DNA of 64,000 nt. Origin: Nocardia fluminea. GTDB lineage: Bacteria > Actinomycetota > Actinomycetes > Mycobacteriales > Mycobacteriaceae. Positions 7,346 through 16,011 of the stretch are shown here, piece after piece. The stretch covers positions 620,001 through 684,000 of the forward strand of contig NZ_PJMW01000001.1 in the NCBI RefSeq assembly GCF_002846365.1, given 5' to 3'. Both the position numbers and the translations under genes were made by a program. The first letter of the stretch is position 1. Every line of letters starts with the position of its first letter. The notes under the pieces were generated by a model that saw only the letters and a program-made list of their open reading frames with translations, ran no database searches and was not told the origin of the DNA.

Positions 7346-8185
7346 ATGCCGCACAACACTGTCTCCCCATCGTCGTACGACAACTCGTCCAGCACCGTGG
7401 CCAAGGTCGCTCAGAACAGCATCTTCGAACGTTTGGCCCGCGCGGGCTTCGTCATGAGCGGCATCGTGCACCTGTTCATCGGCTACATCGCCATCCGCCT
7501 CGCCCTCGGCGGTGGGGGTGGCTCCGCCGACCAATCGGGCGCCATGGCCGAACTGGCCGCCAAGCCGGGCGGTGTCCTCGCGCTCTGGATCGGTGTCGTG
7601 GCGTTCTCGCTGATGGCGTTGTGGCGGCTCGCCGAAGCGGCGCTCGGCAGCTCGTCCGAACCCGACTCCGGCAGCAAGAAATCCGAGGCCGTCGATCGCG
7701 TCAAGGCATTCTCCTTGGCGGTGGTCTACCTCGGGTTCGCCATCTCCGCATTCGGATTCGCCCGGGGCGCGGGCAAATCCAGTAGCGAGCAGAGTACGGG
7801 AATCACCGCTGCGATGATGCGATCGAGCGTGGGCACGATCGCCCTCGTCGCCGCCGGGTTGGTCATCATCGCGATCGGTGGCTATCACGTGTACAAGGGG
7901 GCGACTCAGAGCTTCCTCGAAGACTTGCACGGCTCCACGAGCAAGCTGGTCCGCCGGTTGGGCACGGTGGGATACATCGCGAAGGGGTTGGCTGTCGCGG
8001 CCATCGGCCTGCTGGTGATACTCGCGGTGGTTCGATCCGATCCCAGCGAAGCAACAGGACTCGACGGGGCGTTCAAAACCCTGGGGGCACAGCCATTCGG
8101 AGCGACTCTGTTGATCGCGGCAGGCCTGGGCATCATCACCTACGGCCTCTACAGTTTCGCCATGGCGCGATACACCAAGATGTAG
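7346..8185 (+). CDS. DUF1206 membrane protein
   Basis: 279-residue integral membrane protein with three repeats of a two-helix unit, each starting with a glycine-rich G-[FY]-x-x-x-G segment (G-F-V-M-S-G-I-V-H near 34, A-F-S-L-A-V-V-Y near 120, G-Y-I-A-K-G near 208). This triplicated arrangement is the DUF1206 signature, giving about six membrane spans. The function of the family is unknown. AGGATGG lies just before the start. It follows the CsbD gene by 87 bp in the same direction and may share a stress context. A hairpin at 8230-8250 probably ends the transcript. Confidence 0.85.
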   Translation: MPHNTVSPSSYDNSSSTVAKVAQNSIFERLARAGFVMSGIVHLFIGYIAIRLALGGGGGSADQSGAMAELAAKPGGVLALWIGVVAFSLMALWRLAEAALGSSSEPDSGSKKSEAVDRVKAFSLAVVYLGFAISAFGFARGAGKSSSEQSTGITAAMMRSSVGTIALVAAGLVIIAIGGYHVYKGATQSFLEDLHGSTSKLVRRLGTVGYIAKGLAVAAIGLLVILAVVRSDPSEATGLDGAFKTLGAQPFGATLLIAAGLGIITYGLYSFAMARYTKM

Positions 8186-8229
8186 CGAGCCGGATGGCGA
8201 TGTTGTGCAGAACACGGTTGTACAGGCGA

Positions 8230-8250
8230 CTCGCCGCGCGAAGCGGCGAG
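8230..8250 (+). terminator. hairpin after the DUF1206 gene
   Basis: Perfect 8-bp stem CTCGCCGC/GCGGCGAG with a 5-nt loop, 45 bp past the stop codon. No T-tract follows, as is common in high-GC actinobacteria. Confidence 0.5.
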
Positions 8251-8341
8251 GTAACAATGTCAATCCGTTAGCCGATGGAACAATGGATTCGAAGCCAGCT
8301 CACGCAATCGCCCTGACAGCAATCGCCGTTGAAAGGCTGAA

Positions 8342-8809
8342 ATGTCCCACCACAAACTTGCGAAAATCTCGCTCGCCGCCAGCGCGGTAATAGCCGCCGT
8401 CATCGCCACCAGCGCCCCCGCCGCAGCCTCGAACTACATCCCCGTCGAACTCCCCATGACCACCACGGGCGCCCACGGCCTCGGCTGCTCCGGCGACGTC
8501 TGGGCAGTAGGCAACGTCTACCCCGACGGCGACGTCCCCGGCACAGTAGACCTCCAGCTCAAAGGCTGGCTGAAGGTCTTCGGCATCCCCGCCCCCTGGT
8601 GCACCCTGGCGCCCACAGTCCAATGGCACAACCTCGACACCGGCGCCACCGGGCAGGCTTCCACCTCCCTCGGCGCTTGGCAGCCCTTCTTCTGGTCGGC
8701 ACCCGTGGTAGGCAACCTCCGCCTCGTCACCGGCCCCGGCCAAGTCGAATTCACCCTCACCACCGACCTCCCCCACACACCGAGCGTCACAAGTTTCCGG
8801 GTGTACTGA
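8342..8809 (+). CDS. secreted hypothetical protein
   Basis: 155-residue protein with a classical signal peptide: MSHHKLAK, then a hydrophobic A/I/V core, then A-P-A-A-A-S with probable cleavage after residue 29-30. The mature part of about 125 residues is Trp- and Gly-rich with two cysteines (in G-C-S-G-D and P-W-C-T-L) that could form a disulfide, and looks like a small beta-sandwich. GAAAGGCTGAA before the ATG is a good ribosome-binding site. Family and ligand are not recognised. Confidence 0.75.
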   Translation: MSHHKLAKISLAASAVIAAVIATSAPAAASNYIPVELPMTTTGAHGLGCSGDVWAVGNVYPDGDVPGTVDLQLKGWLKVFGIPAPWCTLAPTVQWHNLDTGATGQASTSLGAWQPFFWSAPVVGNLRLVTGPGQVEFTLTTDLPHTPSVTSFRVY

Positions 8810-8854
8810 CAAAACCATTGCGCCACAACGACATCGCATCGCGCAGATGATTGG

Positions 8855-10267
8855 TTACCGCAGCCGTCGCAGTGCTCGTTCGGCGGCGTTGACCCCGCAC
8901 ATGCCGTGCGCGCCGGGGCCCGGCGGGGTGGCTGCCGAGCACAGATAGTGGCCGGCGAGGCCGGTGTCGTAGGGCTGCAGAGTTTTTCGGGGGCCGAAGA
9001 CCAGTTGGGGGATGTTCTTGGCGCCGGTCATGATGTTGCCGCCGACGTAGTTGGGGTTGTAGTCGGCGAATTCCGTGGTGGTGCGGGTGGTGAGGCCGAC
9101 TACGCGGTCTCGGAAGCCTGGTGCGAACCGTTCGATCTGGGCGATGATCGCTTCGGTGGCGTCGCCGGTGTAGCCGTTGGGCACGTGGGCATAGGTCCAG
9201 ACGGGGTGGACCGATCCTGCTGATCGTTGCGGGTCGGCGAGGTATTGCTGGCCGACCAGGACGAAGGGTCGCTGTGGCATTCGGCCGGCGTGGATGTCGC
9301 GTTCGCCGGCGGCGATCTCGGCGAAGGAGCCGCCCAGGTGGACTGTGCCCGCGCGATGGGCGGCCTCGGTGATCCACGGGATGCCGCCGTCGACGGCGAA
9401 GTCGACCTTGAAAGCACCGGGCCCGTAGCGGAATCGGTGGTAGGCGCGTGAAATTCGAGCAGGAAGTCGGTCAGCGAGGATCTCCGCCAGCGCCGTCGGG
9501 GCGAGGTCCCAGATGGTGATGTCGGACGGCGGTAGGTCGGCAACGGAGCGCACGCGGACGCCGGTCTCGACCTTTCCGCCGTGATCGGCCAGTACCGCGA
9601 CCATGCTGTCGGCGATCCGCTGGGATCCGCCGACCGCGACCGCCCAGCCGTAGCGGTGTCCCGCCGTCAGGATGCCGAGCCCGACGCTGGCACTCAACGG
9701 GCGTTCGAGGGGCTGGAAGGCGTGCGCGGCGACGCCACCGAACAGTGCCCGTCCCGCTTCGGTGCGGAAAGCTCGCGCGAGCAGCGCGGCGGGCGCTGTC
9801 GCGGGAATGCCGAAGCGCGCCAAGCGAATCGGATGGCGGGGAATGCGTAGCAGCGGGCGCATGATGTCTGTGCCGAAGACGTCGTAGTCGACGACCGGGC
9901 GTTCGAACAACGTGCGCCACAGCCGTTCATCGGCACCGAGCCCCGTGGCGGTCTCGGCGACCGAGCGGTGCAGCACACCGGCGGTGCCGTCGTCGAGCGG
10001 GTGGACGCAGTCGAGTTCCGGCCACGCCCACCGCAATCCGTACCGTTCCAGGTCGATGCGCCGCAGGAACGGCGAGCCCACGGCCATCGGGTGGATGGCC
10101 GAGCAGTGGTCGTGCAGCAGACCGGGCAGGATCGCCTCGCTCGAGCGGGTGCCGCCGCCGATCGTGTCGGCCGCTTCGAGGACGGTCACCTCCACGCCCG
10201 CGCGGGCCAGGGTGATAGCCGCGGCCAGCCCGTTGGGGCCGCTGCCGACCACTGTCGCCGTTGTCAT
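8855..10267 (-). CDS. FAD-dependent oxidoreductase, phytoene-desaturase-like
   Basis: 470-residue flavoprotein. The N-terminus T-A-T-V-V-G-S-G-P-N-G-L-A-A-A is a dinucleotide-binding fold, followed by the E-x-x-x-x-I-G-G-G-T-R-S segment typical of CrtI/amine-oxidase-like enzymes. A C-terminal G-A-H-G-M-C-G FAD-contact motif precedes the stop. The length is normal. Family members desaturate or oxidise hydrophobic substrates at the membrane. It is the last gene of an operon with an acyl-CoA synthetase and a DUF3556 membrane protein, which suggests a lipid or terpenoid substrate; no carotenoid genes are present. AAAGG precedes the ATG by about 7 nt. Confidence 0.85.
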   Translation of the reverse strand: MTTATVVGSGPNGLAAAITLARAGVEVTVLEAADTIGGGTRSSEAILPGLLHDHCSAIHPMAVGSPFLRRIDLERYGLRWAWPELDCVHPLDDGTAGVLHRSVAETATGLGADERLWRTLFERPVVDYDVFGTDIMRPLLRIPRHPIRLARFGIPATAPAALLARAFRTEAGRALFGGVAAHAFQPLERPLSASVGLGILTAGHRYGWAVAVGGSQRIADSMVAVLADHGGKVETGVRVRSVADLPPSDITIWDLAPTALAEILADRLPARISRAYHRFRYGPGAFKVDFAVDGGIPWITEAAHRAGTVHLGGSFAEIAAGERDIHAGRMPQRPFVLVGQQYLADPQRSAGSVHPVWTYAHVPNGYTGDATEAIIAQIERFAPGFRDRVVGLTTRTTTEFADYNPNYVGGNIMTGAKNIPQLVFGPRKTLQPYDTGLAGHYLCSAATPPGPGAHGMCGVNAAERALRRLR

Positions 10268-10309
10268 CGACTTGCCTTTCTCTTGTTCGAGATATCGTCC
10301 GGTGCTCGG

Positions 10310-12121
10310 CTATTCGACCGGAGCCACCACGTCCTGGCGCGGTGCGGCGACTATGTCGGTGACGTCTTCACGTCGCCAGGTCACCGTGTGCGCGATAGGA
10401 CCGTCGGGCAGCCACGGCAGCGCCTCGACCGCGTCGGCCACCTCCCATGTTCCGCGTTCGATGACACCCAGCGCGGCGTCGACCACCATGTATCGCTGCG
10501 TGCTCTTGTGCACCGGCTGCGACTCCACCCACACCACGATCCATTCTCCCGGAGCGAACCCGACCCGTGCTTGAACCGCGTCGATCAGGTCGAGGTTGTG
10601 CAGGTGGCCGTCGCCGAAGTTGAAGCCGATCAGCGAGTTGCAGGCGAACTCGGCCTCGCGCACGGTCCAGCGATCGATGTCGGGCAAGTGCTTGTACAGC
10701 AGGGAGAACAGGCCGCGGCCCTGACTGTGCATGGAACGCCAGGCGATGGTCTGCTGCATGGTGATCTCGGCGACCGCGGGCGGGTAGCCCATGGCCAGCA
10801 GCTGGTCGACCTGGTTGTCGGCGGGGCGGTGCGCGATGGTGTTGAGCTTCGCCTCGGCACCCGGCGCGAAGGCCCACAGCGCCGAGGCCCAGTTGCCGGC
10901 GTACTGACGCATGGACGGCAGGAACGACACCAGGTCGGGGCGCAGGTTACCCAGCACGGGGAAGAAGGCGAGCCCGACAGCGATCGCCACCGTCAGCCAC
11001 GGAGACGACATGTCGAAGACGCCGTACCCGTCCGCATTCGGGAAGCCGAGGAACAGGAACACGGTGAGGTAGGCGAACAGGATGTTCCACTCCAGCGGCA
11101 CGGCCAGCGGGAAGGTGGACGTGATGAACAGGTGGAAGATGACCATCGTCGCGACACCGGCCAGGGTCAGCCAGTGGTTCGGCGAGAACAGCAGCACGAT
11201 CGGGGTGATCACCTCCACGGCGGTACCACCGACATGGGCCATGAACGAGGCCACCCGCGACGGGCGGATATCGTGCGGAAAGTCGCGGTAGTGGGCGCGT
11301 TTGAGCGAGCGGAACGGCATCGCCGGGCTGTTGGACACCATCGGTGGCACCACATTGGTGAAGTGCTTGCCGAACTTCGAGACTCCCGCGCCGACCCACA
11401 CGATCACGATCAGCAGCTTGGCCGCGATGATCATGTCGGTGAACGGCAACACCGCGAAGAACAGCAGCGCGGGCAGATACTGCTCGCCGCGAGCCGCCAG
11501 GAAGATCGTCTTGTCGCGCAGCCCGCACAGGATGTAGAGCACGATCGGCGCGATCAGCAGCACCGGCCGGACCAGCCCGGAGGTGTTGTCCGGCAGCGCT
11601 TCCAGCAGTGCGGCGGTGGTCCGGCCCGGGGCGACCAGGGCGATCACCAGCGACGCGAGAAAGTCCAGGTACAGGACCACATCGAAGGTGGTGCGCGAAT
11701 CACCGTTGGTGAACGGCACCCGATACCACGGCCGCAATCGGATACTTCCCCGTCGGGCGAAGTACAGGATGCCGCCGGTCATCGGCTTGAACTTGCCCGC
11801 CAACGGCCCCCAGGAGCCCGCGACGCCGACGGCTTCGAGCAGCACCGTCCACAGCACCAGCTTCTGATAGACCACGGGCTGGTTCCACCACTGCGCCACA
11901 TCCCAGAACGGTCCGGTGCCCGAGGTCGCCGTCGCCACCGCGATGCCGCCGATGATGTAGAGCACGAGCACTTTCACCAGATACACGGTGTGGATCATCT
12001 TCGGCGTACCGAATCCGTATTCCGCCCAGTGCAGTGCCAGTGTTCGCATTCGTTCGCGCAGCGGCAAACCCAAGAATGTCTCGGTGTCCACCGGCGGGAA
12101 GTCTCCCGTCTTGAATCCCAT
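10310..12121 (-). CDS. DUF3556 transmembrane protein
   Basis: 603-residue protein. The first 400 residues form roughly nine to ten membrane helices (for example M-I-H-T-V-Y-L-V-K-V-L-V-L-Y near 43-60 and L-L-I-V-I-V-W-V-G-A-G-V near 235). The last 200 are a soluble domain with W-R-S-M-H-S-Q-G and F-N-F-G-D-G-H-L-H-N. This matches the DUF3556 family found in Nocardia, Rhodococcus and Mycobacterium. Its biochemical role is unknown; the membrane part recalls HTTM-type domains. It lies between the acyl-CoA synthetase and FAD oxidoreductase genes with short gaps, so the three products probably act on one lipid-like compound. Confidence 0.8.
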   Translation of the reverse strand: MGFKTGDFPPVDTETFLGLPLRERMRTLALHWAEYGFGTPKMIHTVYLVKVLVLYIIGGIAVATATSGTGPFWDVAQWWNQPVVYQKLVLWTVLLEAVGVAGSWGPLAGKFKPMTGGILYFARRGSIRLRPWYRVPFTNGDSRTTFDVVLYLDFLASLVIALVAPGRTTAALLEALPDNTSGLVRPVLLIAPIVLYILCGLRDKTIFLAARGEQYLPALLFFAVLPFTDMIIAAKLLIVIVWVGAGVSKFGKHFTNVVPPMVSNSPAMPFRSLKRAHYRDFPHDIRPSRVASFMAHVGGTAVEVITPIVLLFSPNHWLTLAGVATMVIFHLFITSTFPLAVPLEWNILFAYLTVFLFLGFPNADGYGVFDMSSPWLTVAIAVGLAFFPVLGNLRPDLVSFLPSMRQYAGNWASALWAFAPGAEAKLNTIAHRPADNQVDQLLAMGYPPAVAEITMQQTIAWRSMHSQGRGLFSLLYKHLPDIDRWTVREAEFACNSLIGFNFGDGHLHNLDLIDAVQARVGFAPGEWIVVWVESQPVHKSTQRYMVVDAALGVIERGTWEVADAVEALPWLPDGPIAHTVTWRREDVTDIVAAPRQDVVAPVE

Positions 12122-12212
12122 GGCTCGATCCCTTTCTTCCGGCTTCCGGGCGCGAGTGATCGCGACCGAAAGGGGTGTCTTTCGTTCGAAATGAAGTGCG
12201 GTGCGGAACTGT

Positions 12213-13655
12213 TCAGGTTCGCGCGGCCGAGAGCCGCAGCTGCTTCTTGTCGATCTTGCCGACCGGATTGCGTGGCATCTCCGCGGTCAACACGATCGCG
12301 GCGGGAACCTTGAAGGCCGCGAGTTCGGTGCGGCAATGCGCGATCAGCTCTTCGGCGGTGACCGTGGCGTGTGGCGCGGCGACCACGTGGGCGACCGGCA
12401 CCTCGCCCAGCACGGCGTCGGGCATACCGACGACCGCGGCTTCGTGGACGGCGGGATGGCGGTAGAGCGCGTTCTCGATTTCCTTGGGGTACAGGTTCTC
12501 CCCCGCCCGGATGATCATGTCCTTGATCCGGTCGACCAGCACCAGATAGCCGTCGGCATCGAAATAGCCGACATCGCCGGTGTGCAGCCAGCCGTCCACG
12601 ACGGTCTTCGCCGTCTCCGCCGGCCTGCCGAGGTAGCCGCGCATCACGTTCGCTCCGCGAATGACGACTTCGCCGGGTTCACCAGGAGCCGACAACGCAC
12701 CGTCGATATCCATGATCGCCACGGTCTGACCGGGCAACGGTAGCCCGACCGTTCCCGGCTTGCGTTGGCCCGCTGCGGGATTGAGCGTCGACGCACAGGT
12801 TCCCTCGGACAGACCGTACCCCTCGACGATCGGCACACCGAAACGCTGCTCGAACCGGGCGATGAGCTCGGCGGGCATCGGCGCGGCACCGCAGATCGCC
12901 AAGCGCAACGAGGAGTTGTCGGGACGAGGACCGTCGGGCTGGGCCACCAGCATCGCGTAGATAGCGGGCACCGCCGAGAAATAGGTGGGTCGGACAACTT
13001 CGACCGTATCGAAAAAGCCTGAAGCGGAGAACTTTCCGGCGATGGTGGTGCGTCCGCCTGCCAGCAGTGGCGACAGCACGCTGACCACGATGCCGTTGAC
13101 GTGGAACAGCGGCAGGATCAGCAAGCTGTGGTCGGTCTCGTTCAGACCGAGTGACTCGATGATCATCGCGCACATGGCGGCGAGGTTCTCGTGACCGAGC
13201 AGCACACCCTTGGGCCTGCCTGTGGTGCCGCTGGTGTAGATGATCAGGGCGAGATCGTCGGACGATGCGGCGGCCGCGACGGGACCGGCATGCTCGGCCA
13301 GTGCCGCGATGTCGAGAGTGATTGCGGGCCTGCCGGATTCACCGATGACGACGACGGCACCGGAGTCTTCGACCTGATAGGCGATATCGTCGTCGGTGAG
13401 CCCTGGATTCACCGGAGTGACCGCGGCGCCGAGCCGCCAGGCCGCGAACAGGACCACCACGAGGTCTACCCGGTTGGGCAGCACCACCGCGACGACGTCG
13501 TCGGGCCGCACACCCGCACGATGCAGGACCGAGGCGGCGGCGTCGACCCGAGTATGGAACTGCGCGTTGGACAGCGTGACGGTGTCGTCGGCGATGCAGT
13601 GTCCGTGCGGGTCGGCAGCGGCTCTGACCTCGGGCAATTCGGCGATGTGTCGCAT
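12213..13655 (-). CDS. class I adenylate-forming acyl-CoA synthetase
   Basis: 480-residue enzyme that would activate a carboxylic acid with ATP to its acyl-AMP and then the CoA thioester. Core motifs are in order: Y-T-S-G-T-T-G-R-P-K-G (140-150), Y-G-L-S-E-G-T, G-W-L-H-T-G-D-V-G, D-R-I-K-D-M-I-I-R-A-G-E-N, and the catalytic Lys in N-P-V-G-K-I-D-K-K near the C-terminus. It is slightly short for the family (often 500-550) but lacks nothing essential. It heads an operon with DUF3556 and FAD oxidoreductase genes and is divergent from a PucR regulator, the likely controller. GAGGA sits close to the ATG. Confidence 0.9.
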   Translation of the reverse strand: MRHIAELPEVRAAADPHGHCIADDTVTLSNAQFHTRVDAAASVLHRAGVRPDDVVAVVLPNRVDLVVVLFAAWRLGAAVTPVNPGLTDDDIAYQVEDSGAVVVIGESGRPAITLDIAALAEHAGPVAAAASSDDLALIIYTSGTTGRPKGVLLGHENLAAMCAMIIESLGLNETDHSLLILPLFHVNGIVVSVLSPLLAGGRTTIAGKFSASGFFDTVEVVRPTYFSAVPAIYAMLVAQPDGPRPDNSSLRLAICGAAPMPAELIARFEQRFGVPIVEGYGLSEGTCASTLNPAAGQRKPGTVGLPLPGQTVAIMDIDGALSAPGEPGEVVIRGANVMRGYLGRPAETAKTVVDGWLHTGDVGYFDADGYLVLVDRIKDMIIRAGENLYPKEIENALYRHPAVHEAAVVGMPDAVLGEVPVAHVVAAPHATVTAEELIAHCRTELAAFKVPAAIVLTAEMPRNPVGKIDKKQLRLSAART

Positions 13656-13660
13656 GATTC

Positions 13661-13672
13661 CTCACCGGTGAG
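13661..13672. promoter_or_regulatory. 12-bp perfect palindrome, candidate operator
   Basis: CTCACCGGTGAG is a perfect palindrome 5 bp upstream of the acyl-CoA synthetase ATG and on the promoter side of the PucR gene. A protein bound here would block the ribosome-binding region or early elongation of the synthetase operon. Confidence 0.5.
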
Positions 13673-13677
13673 CGAAT

Positions 13678-13696
13678 GTGATCTGGGTTACATCAC
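13678..13696. promoter_or_regulatory. GTGAT-N9-ATCAC inverted repeat
   Basis: A 5-bp inverted repeat with 9-bp spacer lies in the 162-bp divergent region between the acyl-CoA synthetase and PucR genes, next to the palindrome at 13661. The pair could be the PucR operator; that is inference from position. Confidence 0.45.
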
Positions 13697-13817
13697 TCAC
13701 GGTAGGGCGCGGATCAGGTGCCGACTACGGGCCCGCGGCCCAGCGTTGCGCCGACCTGTTGTGCCACGGGCACAAACTGCGCCACCCACGCGAGCGTCGG
13801 GGGTACTGTCTGCGGCC

Positions 13818-15098
13818 ATGGCCCACGACAACGATCCACTGGTGCGTGCGGTGGCGGGCCGGATCAAAGCCGACCTGGACCACCTGTCACCACGGATGAC
13901 CGCGATGTTCACCGACGTCATCCCCGAATTCCGGCACGACGACGAAGTACGCAGGCTGATGGTGGCCAGCACCGAGTCCAACCTGTCCGCGATCCTGGAC
14001 ATGCTCACCCTGACCATCGGCCTCGACGACATCACCGTGCCGCCCGCCGCCGCCGAGTACGCCCGCCGCTTCGCCCAGCACGACCTGTCGCTGGAGGCAC
14101 TGCTGCGCGCCTACCGGCTCGGCGAGAACATGTTCGTCCAGTGGACGATGACGTTGCTCGCCGAGCTGAACCCGCCCACCGACGTGGCGATGGCCACCGC
14201 GGCCCGCATCGCCTACCTGGTCAACAGCTATATCGACCAGGTGATCGAGGGCTTGATCGATATCTACGAGAGCGAGCGCCGCCGCTGGGACGCGCGCACC
14301 GACGCCGCCCGAGCCGCGCAGGTACGCGCCGTCGTGGACGCGGATGACCTGGATGTGGCCTCGGCCGAGCAGATGCTGTCGGCCTCCTTGCGCGGCTGGC
14401 ACCAGTTCGCGACGCTGTGGACACCACCGGGAACCCGCGATCCTCGCGCGTCCCTGCGCGCGGGCACCGCCCTGCTGGCGGCCGCGACCGGCAAGACGCC
14501 GATGACCGTGGAGGTCGACGATCACAACCGATGGGTGTGGATCTCCTCGGTGGCCCGACCCGTGCTCGACACCGAACAGCTCGCCCACGATCTGCGTGCG
14601 CATCCGAATCTGTCGATCACCCTGGGCGATCCGGCCACCGGCCTCGAAGGATTCCGCCAGACCTTCCGCGACGCCCAGCAAGCCCGCGCCGTCGCACTGA
14701 CCAGGCGAGAACCCGGACTCACCGTCCATGCCGACGTGGCGTTGACCGCCCTGTTCGCCGACCGGGTGCCCGAGATGCAGGTGTGGGCCGAGCGCGTGCT
14801 CGGCGCACTGCTGGGCACCGACGAGACCGCAGCGCGGCTACGCGAGACCGTCCGCGCGTTCCTCGACGCCCGCGGTAGCTACACCGACGCCGCCGCACGG
14901 CTGCACGTCCACAAGAACACCGTCCACTACCGCGTGCGCAAAGCCGAAGAGCTGCTCGGACATCCGCTCGGCGAGCGCAGGCTCGACATCGAAGTGGCCC
15001 TGCTGACCTGCGCCCAACTGGGGATCCCCGAGGCTCCTCGCGAGCCCCGGCGAAGCCGTCGCAGGTCAGCGGAGGCGACAGGCGACGACGCGACCTGA
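13818..15098 (+). CDS. PucR-family transcriptional regulator
   Basis: 426-residue regulator. The N-terminal half is helical (a sensory part without a recognisable ligand motif), followed by a GGDEF-like CdaR middle region and a C-terminal helix-turn-helix, Y-T-D-A-A-A-R-L-H-V-H-K-N-T-V-H-Y-R, typical of PucR/CdaR proteins. The frame is open upstream to 13191, but that part is antisense to the synthetase gene. The ATG at 13818 has TACTGT 8 nt before it, indicating a leaderless start. It is divergent from the acyl-CoA synthetase operon and probably regulates it. Confidence 0.88.
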   Translation: MAHDNDPLVRAVAGRIKADLDHLSPRMTAMFTDVIPEFRHDDEVRRLMVASTESNLSAILDMLTLTIGLDDITVPPAAAEYARRFAQHDLSLEALLRAYRLGENMFVQWTMTLLAELNPPTDVAMATAARIAYLVNSYIDQVIEGLIDIYESERRRWDARTDAARAAQVRAVVDADDLDVASAEQMLSASLRGWHQFATLWTPPGTRDPRASLRAGTALLAAATGKTPMTVEVDDHNRWVWISSVARPVLDTEQLAHDLRAHPNLSITLGDPATGLEGFRQTFRDAQQARAVALTRREPGLTVHADVALTALFADRVPEMQVWAERVLGALLGTDETAARLRETVRAFLDARGSYTDAAARLHVHKNTVHYRVRKAEELLGHPLGERRLDIEVALLTCAQLGIPEAPREPRRSRRRSAEATGDDAT

Positions 15099-15226
15099 CA
15101 CCCGCTGGTCACCGAGACAGTCGATCTCGAGCATGGTCGTTGATTACCGCATCGTCGAGGCCGGGTCTGAGCGATCACCCTCTCCTGACAACCTCGAAAA
15201 GGGCCTCGTTCGCCTGCGCGGGCGGG

Positions 15227-15949
15227 CTACAGGCCGAGTTGCCGTACCCAGGCGAGATAGGCCGACGTCTCGGCCCGGAGGGCGCCGACGGGCCAATCAT
15301 CAGGCTGCAACGCCTCGGGAAGGGCGGGGTCGGTGGTGAGCAGGTCGAGCGCGGCGCACACAGCGGCGAATCTTGCTGCCGGGTCGGGGTTTTCGATGGC
15401 GTCGAGCAACAGGCGCGCACGCGACGACCAATCGGCCAAGGGCCACAGCGCAGTGATCAGTGCGGCGGGGTTGTCGACTTCCCGTAGCCGGAACTGGATC
15501 GTGGCTGTGGTCAGGTCAGCGGGCAGCGGGCGGACGAGATTTGCCGGCCGCAGCCAGACCCCTTCGCGCAGTTCCGCGAGGCGCAGCGAGAGCAGTCTGG
15601 CACGCAGCGCCGCGCGCTCGGCTGACGGCCGGCCCGCGGCAGTGATGACAACCTGCTCCCAATCCCCGTCCCAGGGGCGAACGGGCGGCGCGGCCAGTTC
15701 GGTCCGGCGGGCGCGCAGCGCCGGGTCGAGCGTGTAGGCGCGATGTTCGCGGATCAGCTCGCCCGCGGCCACCATCCGTGACACCGCGACGCGCACCGTC
15801 GTTTCCGGATAGCCGACGGCGGTGGTGGCAGCACAGATCTCGCTCGAGGTCGTCGTCGGCGAATCGGCCGCGATCAGAATGCGGATCACCGCCGAACGGG
15901 CTGACACCGGACGGACCAGCGCGTCGAAGCCGGTGACAGCGGATTTCAC
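15227..15949 (-). CDS. PaaX-family transcriptional regulator
   Basis: 240-residue PaaX-type repressor. An N-terminal winged helix (V-R-P-V-S-A-R-S-A-V-I-R-I-L...V-G-Y-P-E-T-T-V-R-V-A-V-S-R-M) is followed by the PaaX C-terminal region with P-W-D-G-D-W and L-R-E-G-V-W-L-R-P. Family members sense acyl-CoA ligands such as phenylacetyl-CoA. The GTG at 15949 is chosen because TAGACT lies exactly 7 nt upstream and PaaX similarity begins there; the ATG at 16048 would run into the divergent gene. It faces the SDR gene at 16012 across 62 bp and is the likely regulator of it. Confidence 0.85.
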   Translation of the reverse strand: MKSAVTGFDALVRPVSARSAVIRILIAADSPTTTSSEICAATTAVGYPETTVRVAVSRMVAAGELIREHRAYTLDPALRARRTELAAPPVRPWDGDWEQVVITAAGRPSAERAALRARLLSLRLAELREGVWLRPANLVRPLPADLTTATIQFRLREVDNPAALITALWPLADWSSRARLLLDAIENPDPAARFAAVCAALDLLTTDPALPEALQPDDWPVGALRAETSAYLAWVRQLGL

Positions 15950-15956
15950 GAGACCG

Positions 15957-16003
15957 AGTCTACATATTTCACTATTGCTGCGACTGTCAGAAAAATGTAA
16001 TGT
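15957..16003. promoter_or_regulatory. divergent leaderless promoters, PaaX and SDR genes
   Basis: The minus strand reads TAGACT (15962-15957), 7 nt before the PaaX GTG. The plus strand reads TAATGT (15998-16003), 8 nt before the SDR ATG at 16012. Both genes appear leaderless, so the 36 bp between the boxes must hold the control sites for both. Confidence 0.5.
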
Positions 16004-16011
16004 CGCACGGC

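Noticed and set aside
8855..10267. Carotenoid phytoene desaturase
   Set aside because: The flavin motifs fit the wider family, but there are no other carotenoid genes, and the operon partners (CoA ligase, DUF3556) point to another substrate.
9968..12313. 781-residue open frame on the plus strand
   Set aside because: Antisense to the FAD-oxidoreductase and DUF3556 genes, composition dominated by His, Gln and Arg. The minus-strand genes have clear families.
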